The translations under genes were made by a program, and so were the position numbers. A stretch of DNA of 64,000 nt. Origin: Phoronis australis (lineage: Eukaryota > Phoronida > Phoronidae). The stretch is taken from assembly GCA_002633005.1 (NCBI GenBank), contig NMRA01000981.1:1-64000 (forward strand), given 5' to 3'. Under the pieces are notes generated by a model. That model worked only from the letters and a program-made list of their open reading frames with translations, was not told where the DNA came from and made no database searches. Shown piece by piece: positions 46,431-58,019 of this stretch; the stretch's first letter is position 1; every line of letters starts with the position of its first letter.

Positions 46431-47103
46431 TTCATTGATTTTGACCCAAAAATTTTTGCCCCTATCCCGGTGTATGAAAACCTCTTTCAAACACAATTCT
46501 GTGTTACGGTTTTACATGGGTTTATTCTAGAAATCTACAAGATACATCTATTCACTACCTCTCAACTAAAAACTTGTTTGTCAGAACTAGAGATCATATG
46601 GTTGTGAGTCATAATCAGATTTCAGAGAATTGGTTTGCACAACTTTTGCAATCTATGATTGTAGCTACCCGTGCCATATAAGGTTATGTTTTGAACTCTG
46701 CAATTCTAGTGAAAACCATAAACATAATATCCTCCTTTCTCTGAAAGTTCTTGCTCATGGTCCAGTCAGCCACAGTACATGTCATCCAGTGGTGCCCTGA
46801 TTAATTAATTAAAATATATGTCTTTAGTTTATCATGAGACACAAATTACAGCATACTAACAAATTAGTGTAAACAATCTGTTGAGTTCCATTAGGGGATA
46901 GCCTCAGTGTTCTGGAATCAAAACAAACAAAAGCTACTAGTGGATCATCCTAGTAAACAGTAGAAACTAGCTTCTAAATGTCATCCAGTCAACTCTGGGT
47001 ATACTATCAGAGTTACAAAAAAACAGTAATTGGTATTATTCTGACCAATTTCCTCACTGTGTGTATCTCACTGGTGGTTTAATCACTCTCCCAAATCTGG
47101 TTG
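46431..47103. other. No gene recognised
   Basis: AT-rich sequence between the copy-B repeat and the SINE. No ORF with recognisable content, and no repeat noticed. Confidence 0.45.
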
Positions 47104-47117
47104 TCACAGGCAGGTTA

Positions 47118-47363
47118 TAAAATAAAAAAAAAATAATTGCAGGTGGTCTGATACACGTTGTACCAGACGTGCGCAGGCCTCGCATGTGGGCCCATTGCAC
47201 TGATCACCTGGAAATATTTTTATGCTTTATTAATATATGGTTAAAACCGAGCTGAGGAGCTAGAAACCTGGCTCAAGGGTTTAGCAGTGTGACCTGGTGG
47301 GACTCGAACCCACGACCTCGAGTAAAGAAAGTGGGCACTTATCAACCAGGCCACACTGCCTCC
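47118..47363 (-). mobile_element. tRNA-derived SINE with a perfect 14-bp target duplication
   Basis: Read on the minus strand, the element starts at the TSD edge with GAGGAGGCAGTGTGGCCTGG (A-box region) and continues to GTGGGTTCGAGTCCCACC (B box, about 47297-47314), then a non-tRNA body ending in a T-rich tail. TCACAGGCAGGTTA lies directly outside both ends (47104-47117 and 47364-47377) as a perfect duplication. The tail is T-rich on the SINE strand rather than A-rich, which is unusual. The tRNA part carries the box spacing of a tRNA, but I do not assign a parent isotype. Confidence 0.9.
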
Positions 47364-47483
47364 TCACAGGCAGGTTAGGTATTACTTCACTTTTGATGGT
47401 GGTGTGTGGGTTGCAGTTTTCTTTGATGGACGTTTCATCAACAATGAAAAACTGTCATCAATACATTCCCATAGCAATTAGTT

Positions 47484-47990
47484 CTAAAGGCCCTTTCATA
47501 TTGACTTAACTCCGGTCTGAGGGGAGCGTCGACGTAAACAGCGCAGTTAACTGGACCGTTCATACTGCTTTCGGAAGTTAATGAACATCGAAGTAAACGG
47601 GAGGTGACGTTGTCGTCATCGAAGTTATTGCAAGGTAGCGCTGCACGCTAAGATTTTTTTCAGTGTGACAATTTGGGAACATTTACATGTGCTCACTGAC
47701 ATTAAACTTATTTCTAAATCGATTGGTTATTATAAGAGCAAAATATAAGCAGCTATTAGTGATGGCACTACCCTGTAATTGTTGACAATATCAGTGGCAC
47801 CTGGCGATAACTTTGATTGGACCGAAGTTAAGCGTTCATACTGCACCGCAGCGTCGACGCTGCAGTCTTAAATCCACCTTTTAACTGCGATGTTAACTGG
47901 AGCTGTTAACTGCTGTCCAGGATCAGGAGTTAAGCGTTCATACTGACCGCAACTCCTCAAACCATCGACATGTCAAAATTAGCATCAAAG
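47484..47990. mobile_element. MITE-like element, AGGCCCTTTCATATT family (copy 2, complete?)
   Basis: The left end AAAGGCCCTTTCATATTGAC and the reversed right end GAGCCTTTGATGCTAATTTTG form imperfect inverted ends. The interior holds many TTAACT/AGTTAA inversions and two GTCGACG sites. The right end reversed matches the left part of the copies at 43890 and 49343. No coding capacity. Confidence 0.6.
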
Positions 47991-48567
47991 GCTCACCAAT
48001 CATTAACTTGCCTGAGCAGCAGGGAAACTAATAAATGATCATAAGCTGCCATAAAAACAGTGCAATATCACTTGCAAGTTATATGTTATATCTTTGTACT
48101 ATCACACCAGAAGCTTTTGATACATCATATCGAACACATGTATTTTTCTCTACTTTGGGGATCGACAATTACTCATGAAGTGGGCACTTAAACCGAAAAT
48201 TGACAACAGAGGGGAAAAAGATCAGCAAGGCAATGTTGGTTACATGTTGGTAGAAGTTGGTCATCCACTGCTCAATCAGAACGCGTTTCTACAACCAACA
48301 TTGACCAAAATTTGCCAACATTCGAAGCAAATGTCATGTGGGTTACCAATATTCGTCACGTGAACGACCAACATTGACCAAAATTCCCACCAGCTGGTAA
48401 CTTTTGATGAGTGTTTACCGCTAGGTGTCAGCAGGGGAAAAATTAATGTCGGCTGCGTTTTGTAGACCAGGAAAGACTGACAGACTGATTTTCCTGTATT
48501 TACGGAAATTAATTGACTTTTGTGACAGGAATTCTTTGCAGATCGCCGACACAGTTTGTTCAAGACA

Positions 48568-48636
48568 ATGGCTAGATCGGCGCTTCGCCAGCTCGGCCCA
48601 CCTTGGCCCGTGAAACTGACCCAGCAGTCAATGAAG
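48568..48636 (+). CDS. Possible first exon with mitochondrial-type leader
   Basis: ATG at 48568 opens MARSALRQLGPPWPVKLTQQ and ends ...SMK at a GTAGGC donor. The stretch is basic, lacks acidic residues and is more GC-rich than its surroundings, as in mitochondrial import leaders. A following exon could not be fixed. A TGTATTTCAG acceptor at about 49070 is in a compatible phase but opens only a short frame. I do not recognise the gene. Confidence 0.3.
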
Positions 48637-48696
48637 GTAGGCCTAATCATTCATATGTTCGTAACTTGTTGATTTTCTAACTGAGAACCACTTTTT

Positions 48697-49220
48697 TTAT
48701 TAACCCCAGCATCGTTCCGTATACCCTTTGTTGCATTCTAAGGACAGTTAGACCATTCTGCCACCACGTTTGCAGAACATGTTTGAATGTTTGTATTTCA
48801 GTGAAGGGAGCAATTAAAGTTGTCAGGTATCATATCTTGAGTCCTTGTAAGTTGTTTGGTTTCTGTCATCACCACAAAATTAACCTTAAACAGTCTGAGT
48901 TCATGTCCTGGTCACTTTAGAGAGCAACTTTTTATTAACCCCAGCATCCTTCCTTATACCCTTTGTAGCATTCTAAGGACAATGCTCTATGTTTTGTTCA
49001 TTTACGTCAATCGGTTAGACCATTCTGCCACCACGTTTGCAGAACATGTGGTTGAATGTTTGTATTTCAGTGGAGGGCAGAAATTTTGCTTTTCCTGAAA
49101 GTTACCTTTTTAGCAATTAAAGTTGTCACTATCATATCTTGAGTCGTGTAAGTTGTTTGGTTTCTGTCATCACCACAAAATTAACCTTAAACAGTGTGAG
49201 TTCATGTCCTGGTCACTTTA
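48697..49220 (+). repeat. Tandem duplication of ~270-290 bp
   Basis: Segments TTATTAACCCCAGCATC, CATTCTGCCACCACGTTTGC, GTTTGTATTTCAGTG, AAGTTGTTTGGTTTCTGTC and CATGTCCTGGTCACTTTA occur twice in the same order (about 48697-48922 and 48931-49220). The second copy is longer by two short internal insertions. Confidence 0.85.
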
Positions 49221-49342
49221 CACAAGCGTATCCTGGGCATATGCAAACCATTTTAAGTACAAATTCGGGTGATTCCTTTAAATATCGGTTTTCTACCAAA
49301 CTCTTATTTTAATACTATTTCATTTTTGTCCATAATTCATTA

Positions 49343-49530
49343 AAGGACCTTTCATACTAACGTTGACACGTCGATGTTTTTGGGAGTTGCGGTCAGTATG
49401 AACAGTGAACTACAGTTTGGTCCTGGATTGAAGTTAACAGCTTCAGTTAACTTAAGTAAACATATGGTTTTCACAGTGGAGCATTCATGCTGCAATATGC
49501 GGTATGAACGGTGAACTTTGGTTCCATCAA
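49343..49530. mobile_element. MITE-like repeat, AGGCCCTTTCATATT family (copy 3, truncated)
   Basis: Starts GGACCTTTCATACTAACGTT and follows copy 1 to GGTATGAACGGTGAACTTTG, then switches to BEL/Pao sequence at about 49530. No right end is present before the switch. Confidence 0.55.
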
Positions 49531-49840
49531 CGCTTCTTTCAGTCTGTACTTTGGTAGTGGTAGATCCATGGGGATCGCATAGGGTCGGCCATTGACTCGT
49601 AGGCACTGAACGCATTTTCGTAGCTCAGACTTGACAATCTGTCGAATTCTTGGTATCCAGTATTGTTGTCTGACTTGAGTAATTGTAGACGCAGTTCCAG
49701 CATGTTTTAACAAATCGTGTGCATGTTTGATGATGGGAATAGAGAATCTGTCGTCAGGAGGAAGTAACATCGGATGGGATATTTGCATTCTCAGTTGGAT
49801 TCTATGAAAGATTAATCGGTATAACGAAATCAGCAATGAA
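49530..49840 (-). pseudogene. BEL/Pao retrotransposon integrase, HHCC zinc-binding part
   Basis: The minus frame gives HPMLLPPDDRFSIPIIKHAH, then DLLKHAGTASTITQVRQQYW, IPRIRQIVKSELRKCVQCLR and a PMDLPLPKYRL-like linker. This is the H2C2 zinc-binding module that precedes the catalytic core in BEL/Pao integrases (known pattern H-x-H-x-x-x-x-HxG...YWIP-x-x-R...C-x-x-C). The coding frame is open for about 100 residues, but the DDE core that should follow is replaced by MITE sequence at 49530. Confidence 0.8.
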
Positions 49841-49846
49841 GTAAGT

Positions 49847-50150
49847 GCTCGGGAAATCATGTGTAACGCTGGACGAACGTGTCACTGTCCTGACAGAAAT
49901 AGAATCTGTCATCAACAACAGACCATTAACATATGTATCAAGTGATAATGACGACCCAACCCCGCTTACTCCATCGCATCTGATCCATGGACTACAACAC
50001 TACCCCGCCAGTTTACAGACGAAATTAACTTCATGCGAATTCATGACACATTTTCCTATCTACAACTTGTGTCACATAAGTCCCCTCCACACACAGCCTA
50101 CTCTAAAACAACTTTCACTAGTGCAACTTACCTCACTTTTGCAATAGAAA
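49847..50150 (+). pseudogene. BEL/Pao retrotransposon integrase, C-terminal part
   Basis: The plus frame reads LGKSCVTLDERVTVLTEIES, then VINNRPLTYVSSDNDDPTPL and TPSHLIHG. This is the segment that follows the DDE core in BEL/Pao integrases (E-x-x-x-N-x-RPLTY...LTP-x-HL-x-x-G). It lies head to head with the zinc-binding fragment of 49530-49840 across a gap of a few bases, so an inversion removed or displaced the core. The frame continues with unrelated residues to a stop at about 50147. Confidence 0.8.
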
Positions 50151-50517
50151 ACCTGTCTACATGTAATCGCAGGTGATAATTACTTCCGCCCTACCCCACT
50201 TTTCCAGCCACGCTGCAGTTACAAGTGGTGCATTAGTTGCCCTAAAACAAGTAACCTCACTTCAATAATGTGGAGTACCCAAAAGTTCTTGTTCCTGGAG
50301 TAACTTTTTCTAGGATAAGTCTGTATGTGAACAGCACTATAGACAATTACCTGTGTTGTTATTTGGCATTGCTCAATATTTTTGTTGCTGTATACACTTT
50401 ATTTCACTACATGGATATATATTGAATAACTTGATTCATTTGCTTTGTGATGAAAATGATGATAATGGGTCTGGTGCTCTCAAGTCCTCTCCCTATTATG
50501 ATAGTGATTCATTTAGA

Positions 50518-50705
50518 GCTTATGCTGCTGACCTTCCATTATAATTTCAAATTGATAAAACACTTGTGTTTCCCAGGGTAAGAAATGTTGTTGCCATGGT
50601 GCCTTTATTACTTACATCCACTATTTATTGAATTGTGAAACCTCCAAAGTGAACAGTTATTCTGCAGTTTTTGAGATGCTATTTGAGATCTTATTTGGAT
50701 CTATT
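50518..50705 (+). repeat. Dispersed repeat, copy of 44560-44775
   Basis: See the 44560 entry for the shared landmarks. The 63-codon ORF at 50353-50544 runs into this repeat. Confidence 0.85.
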
Positions 50706-51400
50706 TTTAAATATGTCTGATCATTTACCTAATATTCCCTTTTGTTTTTTGAGAACATTACAAAAAGCAAAAGCACCCGAAATTGTTTACAAAAATTTCA
50801 TTACAGTTTAGCCCTACAATTAAGCGCATGCGCCTGTATGCGAATCACTGCGTATTTTTGCAAGATTTTTTACTGAAATGTCAGGCATATAGGCGCATGC
50901 GCCTAAGGTGGCACTGAACATTTAGGCTGTTAGGCTGCAGGCATTTTCTAGTCCTTAGAATTTAAATACAGGATGTTTGTCACATTTGGCTGGAGGTTTG
51001 AGGAATTTGTAGAATAAAATTGCCAGGTAACGGATTTACTTGTGTTGTTGAATAAGAAAAGCCAATTTTTTGTAGCCATGACCTACTTTCCATGCAAAAT
51101 AGTGGCTTGCTTTCAACCCCTGTGCGATTTCAGGTGGCTGTCAGACGGATCAAAATTGCGAAAAAAAGTAGCTGGAAAGGGGCGTACTATGACCGCATTT
51201 TTAGAATTTAAAGAAAACGAGCATTCTGAATCTGTTGTCAGATTTTTTTATCACTGGCAGGGAGGTAGAAAATTTGAGGAGAAACTGTAAAAATTGGGGG
51301 TTTTGTCCAATTTTTGTGTGCCGGTAATTTTTCCTGATGTGAATTAGTCGATTAAAAATCTGTAGCAGAATTAAGTTTCAGTTATCATGAGCAGTGCTTT
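50706..51400. other. No gene recognised; one GCGCATGCGCC palindrome pair
   Basis: AGCGCATGCGCC and GGCGCATGCGCC occur at about 50824 and 50892, each palindromic over GGCGCATGCGCC. Otherwise AT-rich sequence with no convincing ORF. Confidence 0.4.
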
Positions 51401-52335
51401 TGAGTTGGGAATGCCAAAAGTCTTTTGTTGTTTTCAGAATCTCGAAAAGGACGTGAGATAAGGACTCGTCTCCACTTGGGTGTGTGTGTCGGCGGCCAAA
51501 ATCCTGTTGTAACTGTAGTGTGCCTTTTAAACCAGATTGCATAATTGCATCTTCCTCGCTTCAGGACCATGACAAGACTGTGCGTAGCTTCAGCAAGGAG
51601 TACGAGTCCAAGTGAGGCTACACTCGCTTTGGAAGATGTCTGGGCCAGAGTTTCCAAGGAAGTCATAAAAGAATTGTTGACCGCATAAGGGATGACCCGG
51701 TACTCTGCTCTATCGACATTCCACTGCCTATCATCAACTCCTTGTCCATCACAATATATTTGAGGAAGTTGGAAAAGTAGGCAAATTGTAGTCAAAAGTG
51801 GTTCCTCACCGAAAGGTATTTTCCAGTCAGGCCCATGCCAGATGCCCCTAGCCTCCCCACTTTGTTACAATTGCCAGATCGACCAGAGGTCTACTATGCA
51901 GCGCATTTCTGGGAATAGATATCTGGTTAAGGAGATCATGGGTGTGGATGAACCAAGGGTCTGTTGCTGTGGCTCCATGTGCTCCAGTTCTGGTCGTGGT
52001 TCCTGCTCAGCCACAGGCACCTTTTGTAAGATTGGAGCAGCAGTCATAGAACCAAAGGAGCTAAAGTACACCTCCGCAACCACTTCCCTCAAATTCAGTC
52101 ATGCGTAAAAAGTCCAAGGATCACTGCGCTGCCTGCAAGCAACCAAAGTGTGGTGGGTTACCTAAGCGGTGCACCACCTCAAAGGACAAGACATCTGGCA
52201 GTCCACAGAAGATGTTCACATTCTGTTTCACCACTGGGAGATCGACTACACCAGGTTGGATGGAGTCTATAAAAGCTTCCAGTGTTTCAAAGAGTGTGGA
52301 TGCAGGTCTCCTGAAAAGAAATAATGCCTGTTGAT
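51400..52335 (+). pseudogene. Decayed, unidentified gene with a proline-rich and a Cys-rich segment
   Basis: Higher GC than its neighbours and coding-like on the plus strand in shifting frames. About 51560-51780 gives DHDKTVRSFSKEYESK and then VDRIRDDPVLCSIDIPLPII. A nearby frame carries LPTLLQLPDRPEVYYAAHFW (about 51860). About 51950-52035 is Pro/Val/Gln-rich (APVLVVVPAQPQAPF). From 52101 the frame reads MRKKSKDHCAACKQPKCGGL, with KMFTFCFTTGRSTTPGWMES after it. HC-x-x-C and PKCG look like a zinc-binding knuckle. Stops and frame changes show it is dead. I do not recognise the family; a transposon-derived protein is likely. The 136-codon minus ORF is its shadow. Confidence 0.45.
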
Positions 52336-53580
52336 AGGTTTAAACTAAGTCTGATTACAAAGGTTGGAGCTGCAACTATGAACTGAATATTTTTGGTGTA
52401 GTTGAGGTGATTTTAAAGGCAGTTATTAAAGTAGTAAAAGTGGCGATTTAAGAGAATTTTTGTTTATTTTTAGTTCACAATGGAAATGATTTGCTGCATG
52501 ATATGTAAGTTCATATGTTGTGCGTATTTGTGTACCAAATGCTGCTTTACTGCCCATATGTGTGAAGCTTTGTCTTTTCCGCTGCTTTCAAAACATTTTA
52601 TGCCATACTTGGTGTGTGGTTTTTCCTGGGAGCTTTCCTGTAGCTTTTGTCATGGCTGTTGTTGTTTAACCAAACTGACTTTGTTGTTAACACTTGTTGG
52701 GAGTATTGTGTCTGTGTGACCTGAGTTCTGCTTAGCAGTGCAGATTTGTTTGTTTTTCAAATTGGTCGTAAGCAGCTTGGCAGACTCAAAACAGCTACTT
52801 TTATTTATTTATTATTTATTTATTTATTTATTATTGTGATATTTAAAATGAGGGTGGCCTCTTCAGTGATAGCACTGCTTTCCAAGAGGGCTACGCTAGC
52901 TGAATGTTCACATTTCTAAAGTTTTTGTGTAACCCTGGTTTATCTTATATGTGTTTTCAACTGCTTTTTTGTTTGTTATTTACAGAATGCCTGTCTGGCA
53001 TGTACGTTTAATCTTTGTGTTGTAAATAAGGGCTGAGATAACACAGTCATATTGAACGATAATGTTCACTTTTTAGAAAGGCACAACGTGATGTTATGGA
53101 TCGAATCCTGGTGGCTGACCGTGCCTGTTATCTCAGCGTCTAGTTTGTTCATTAATTATATGGCGTTCTGGAAGGAGAATCAATTATTTTCTGAAACGAC
53201 TATGAAATAATAAATCTTTACTACTATGAAATAACGAGACAGTGTAAAGAGATGGCCCAAAATTCAAGCACGTGCGAGGTAAGATAACTAAGGTCTCGTT
53301 TTGTTACTAAATTCCCTTTTTGGTGTTTTTTGTGCTTTTAGCCCCTCAGTGATTGCAGGAAAACAGGATAATCACTTAGGTGGGGGAGTCATGGCCCGGG
53401 AATGGGCAATGACCAAGTCAAGTGCATAAGCGTCGTGGTTTAGTGCACATAACAGGAGTGTCTACACAATTAGCACCAGATGAGAAAACGCTTTAAGCAA
53501 TTTTGTACAAAGATTTTGGATTTACTATGTATGCCAATATTGAAATACTAATCAACTCTGGCACGTCACATACTGGCAAT
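52336..53580. other. No gene recognised; TTTA microsatellite
   Basis: A TTTA/TTTAT run lies at about 52799-52836. A plus ORF at 52480-52719 is very Cys/Phe-rich without a recognisable pattern. The remainder is AT-rich without repeat partners that I could see. Confidence 0.45.
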
Positions 53581-53589
53581 GAATGTTGA

Positions 53590-56500
53590 AAGGGTCTCCA
53601 GTTTGTTTTAGGGTTGGTAACATTTTCAACTTAAGCCGGTCTTTCCGAAACATCTACCTATCTAATAACGACATCACATCCCCTGATTTAGTGATTTGCT
53701 CTGAATATTTTTTTTTAAAGTATGACACATGTGACGTTTATACAATAAAGGTGTATCAAAAGAAATATCCTGAGCGTGATGAATGAAGATTTAGGTAAAT
53801 TTGACCGTTGTTTAATTGCCGCTAAGAATCAACATAAGCAGACTGTCAGAACATGGTTGAAGCCCGGCGCGCTAGAATGGGTGATTATAGCACCCAACAC
53901 CAACTCCAGCACCGTTGCTTGTCTTCACCTATGAAAGCTAAAATGGCCAAGGGAACTCCCTATACTTTTCTATGTAGGAAACATTTTCAAATTAAGCCGG
54001 TCTTTCCGATAAACCTATCTTTTAAAGTGGAGTACCAAAAACGTCTATATGATATAGGGGATTTGTTCAAAATAACTTTCAACTGGAATCATTTTCCATC
54101 CCATATGTGCAAGTTTTAAAACGAACTAATGCAACGCGAAAAGATGAAATATCGTAAATCGTGGAATCGGATATTTTTGTATTCGGAATTTTGTGTATGT
54201 CACAGGCATGTGTTTTCTAAAAACTAGCATACAATAAAAGTAAATTCCTAACCTAAATAGCAAAACAACTGCATCAATACATTGATAAGATATTGTTTAC
54301 CTTAAATATTCACGATGAATTTATAAAAAAGGCTCTTACGTTTTCTAAGTTTGCACTTTGCTTTTCCTTTGTGAAAAAACTTCAATTCTGTCATCAAATC
54401 CCGAGTCTTAATTTTTGATAGCCCTCACACAAAAGTGGAACATTATAAAATAATGCCTATTAATGTAGAGAACAGTACATAAAGAATATTATGTTATTTT
54501 TTCCAAATCCCGTAAGCCGTTTCCCAGATATGCTGTTCCAATTTTACCCGAATTTGACTATTTCCATAAGGTCTTGGAGACCATTAAGATTGCCAAATGA
54601 CGAAGCAAAAAGTTTCCGCCGGGCATGGTCACCTGTCGGGAACTATGAAAGATAAATGGTCAACAGCATTCCCTACATGTTTCTCTGTTGGTAACATTTT
54701 CAAGTTAAGCCCGTCTTTGCGAAAAACCTACCTTCTAAAGCGTGATATTAAAGCCTTATTGTGATTTGGTCAATTCATACAAGCTTTAAACTGTGGGATG
54801 TTGAATGGTGTCACGAAATCCGTGAGATTCATGATATATTATTTAGTGTGATAGTTTGGCAAAATTATTGACATTTGGTGTTTGCTAGCAAATTGTTTGT
54901 GTTTATAGTAACTTGTTTTAGCTGTCAGCTGAGTCAGAGACCAACCCATCCGGCGTGTCCACACATGTCATTCACAGAATCATAGCCTAAAGACAGCTGA
55001 CCATTACCATACATGGCAAACACAACAGAATGGTTCTGATTATTGTTTGTGAAGTCTCTTAGAGTTGCTTCCTGTTATTTCCTGTGGAATCTTGACTCAT
55101 GATCATGTTTAGTGCATGCAACCCACATATTTGTAACTTGTAAATAAATCCGTTCACTTGTCTAATAAAGACAGTCCTCACCTTGCCATTGCCAGTTGCT
55201 TTACTATTGAGTGTTCCACACTTAGTTACTGAATACAACCATCTCATTGACGGACCGAGACAGTCCAGCCACAACACAACAATGCTACTAAGTCAAGTTA
55301 TTCTACTGCCACTGCCACTTGTGTTATACTACATTGTGAATGGATTCCTTTTCTATCACCTATCTGCAAGCTTTCTCATTATTGAATATGTAAAAATTAA
55401 TACAACGCTAAAATAACATATCGATAATCGTTGAATCAGCTGTTTTTCTATGTGGGATTTCGCACATGTCACTGGTATGTATTTTCACAAAAATAACATA
55501 AAGGAAAGGCAATTCCTACCGTAAATAGCAAACCAAGTGTATCAATACATTGATCAGATATTCTTTTACTGAAATGTTCACGATGAATTTTTTTAAAAGG
55601 GATTTTACATTTTAATAAGTTAGGTCTTTGCTTTTGCATTATGCAAAAACCTCATGTTTTCACAAAATCCTAAGTCATCATTTTTGACAGTCTCTAACAC
55701 TAAAGTGGAACATTACAAAATAATACCTAACACAATTTGGAGAACAATACATAAAGAATATTATGTCAGTTGTTCATCAATTCCATAAGCCGTTCGGTTT
55801 CCCAGAGTATGCTGTTCCAATTTTAGCCGAATTTGACCATTTCCAAAAGGACCGAGAGATCCTTAAGATGGCCAAATAACCGAGAAAAAAGATTCCAGGA
55901 CTGCCACCTAACGGGAATTATGAAAGAGAAAGGGTCAATGGCATTGCGTACACAACGGTTTCTCTGCTGGTAACATTTTCAACCTAAGGCCGGTCTTTCT
56001 GAAAAACCTACATTCTAATGTAAAATATGAAACCGTCTTGGTGATTTAATGGTTCAGGTCAAAATGACTTTCATATGGAGATATTTGATGGATTCATTTT
56101 ATATCACGTATGTGCAACTTTTCTCATTATTGAAATTGAAACAATCCACCGCTAAAAGATAAGGTATCCTTAATCTTTAAATCAGCTATTTTTGTATTTG
56201 GGATTTTGCATATGTCACTGGCATGTACTTTCAAAACCCTACCATAAAAGGAAGGTAGATTCCTACCGTAAGTAGGAAAACAACTGTATCCATACATTGA
56301 TCAGATATTTTTGACTGAAAGGTTCACGATAAAGTTTTTAAAGCTTGTTAGGGCTTTCAAATTTAGAGATATTTCTGAAAGATTGAAGGACAACATGCAA
56401 TTAATCTAGATAAATTTCATATTAATGGCCTCTAAGACCATGTGGAAAGGGCTAAATCTGACTAAAATCGGATTAACATATCTGAGAAGAGATTCATAAA

Positions 56501-56850
56501 ATATTTGAAATATTATTCTTTCTTTAAAGTGTTCCAAATTGTTAGACAATATTTCATAATGTTCCACTTTTGTGTGAGTGGCTATTAAACATTAAGACTC
56601 AGTCGAGATTTCATGAAAAATCTGATATTTTTGCATAAAGCAAAGGCAAAACACTAGCTGATCGTGCATTTGTTTAGTTTTTTAATGAGCTTTAAACAGA
56701 AGAGTAACAGTTTGTAAGAGGCGACAATATTCACGCTTCTGTCTTGGTAACATTTTCAGCTTAGCCGGTCTTTTTGAAAAAGCTACGCTTTAATGGAGGT
56801 ATAAAATTTCTGTGATTGATTCGTTTGATTCAAATTAATTTTAAAAACTA
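53590..56850 (+). repeat. Satellite-like array with GGTAACATTTTC...AAGCCGGTCTTTC core, period ~720 bp
   Basis: The core GTAACATTTTCAA followed by TTAAGCCGGTCTTTCCG-like sequence and an AAACCTACCTTCTAAAG-like tail recurs near 53618, 53978, 54690, 55968 and 56745. Linked segments such as CATTGATCAGATATT and TTTCCCAGA-TATGCTGTTCCAAT recur with them. The 54690 to 55968 interval is enlarged by the foreign repeat at 54890-55290. The 88-codon ORF at 53853 covers one core and is not conserved in the others. Confidence 0.75.
54890..55290 (-). repeat. Dispersed repeat, inverted copy of 36957-37345
   Basis: Inserted within the satellite array. The 72-codon minus ORF (55059-55277) contains GKVRTVFIRQVNGFIYKLQ, and the 37-kb copy can be read as ARTVLIRQVKG, which hints at old retroelement coding sequence. 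The family is not recognised. Confidence 0.65.
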
Positions 56851-57207
56851 CACCGAACACAAAGCTTAGGCTTATCGTAAATCGGAAAAGTATTGCCCAT
56901 TTTTGTGAATGGGTTATTCAAATCCGGCACCGCAACTAATTATTGTGAGTGATTCGGAACAAACAACATTTTATATTACGATATCGAATCCTCTAACTGA
57001 TTAAATAATTTGATTCAACTTAGCTTTTTAACTTTAAGATTGTGAATTGATTCGCTTGATACCATGTATGCATAAGCTTTAATTTCTCATTATTGAATCG
57101 CAAAACGTATAACGATAACCTCGGTTAATTTGTATCCGGAGGTTTGCAGATGTCACTGCCATACAACTGTTATCTGCATACATCTTCATGCGCCTTTCAT
57201 ATGTTCG

Positions 57208-57775
57208 ACAAATTCAATTTTCAAAGTTTCCACAATTGATAGCTGTGATAAGATTAAATCTTTTAAACAAGGAATAGGAATACAGTAGCATTTTCAAGAA
57301 GACGGGCGTGTAACTTTTTCAAAGCCTAAGTTTTCCCAAGAATGAAAAGGGAAGGGATGTCTTTAAGATATTATCACGACACTTTTTACTCTTTATAGTT
57401 GGGAAAATAATGTATATTTAAGTTAATCATCGTCCCTCGTTTTTAATGAGACTAGTGAAGAGTGCTGAACCGATTCACCAAAAGTTGTCCAGGGCCACCT
57501 TACGGACGGTTTTGCCGATGACGTCAGATCTCAAAATGGCTGCCTACACGGACGAGTTGATGATCCTAGTTTGTCAAATCAAAACCTGTCTCAAATACGT
57601 GGTTTGCAGCCAGAACTTTCGGCCAGATAAGAAAATGTTCAAGGTACAACAAGTATGTATGATTTCATCGCATTTACCTTCGTTGTTTTTTGAGTTATTT
57701 GCGAGAGTACGTTCACTTCCGTGTTCACATCAGCTCATCGGCACCGCTCCTTCAATAGACCGAGGAACACCTTAG
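57208..57775 (+). repeat. ~1.1-kb repeat family, copy C (5' part)
   Basis: Matches copy A from TTCAATTTTCAAAG to GAGAGTACGTTCACTTCCG and the TCATCGGCACCGC segment, then diverges. The remainder of the family sequence resumes at about 59606 (TCGGCACCG...CGCCAGCTGGGCTCG), so roughly 1.8 kb of other sequence, including the 140-bp tandem array, has been inserted or moved between. Confidence 0.8.
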
Positions 57776-58019
57776 GAGGTTGTCGATGTGTTTAATTCCT
57801 TCCAACTCAAACAAATACTCCCGTTATGAAACTTTTTCTTCGAGCAGACTACCGTTTCTGGTTGTGCTGGCCAGCTGGAGACGGTGGTCACTGTCTACAT
57901 AAAACCCAAAGTGTTTTAGTGCCTGGGCGTTGTTTTCGGTATAGGTGCATCTAATAGCCGAAATATCGCTTATTTTAGCATGTAAAAGTTAAAAAATTAC
58001 ATCTGAGTCTGAAAGTTTA

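Noticed and set aside
48276-48650. 124-codon minus ORF
   Set aside because: No recognisable content, and it overlaps a better candidate exon on the plus strand.
51385-51795. 136-codon minus ORF
   Set aside because: It looks like the shadow of a decayed plus-strand coding region with more protein-like composition.
57446-57775. 109-codon plus ORF with DLKMAAYTDEL
   Set aside because: It belongs to the 1.1-kb repeat family; copies at 41431 and 45583 change frame in the same place.
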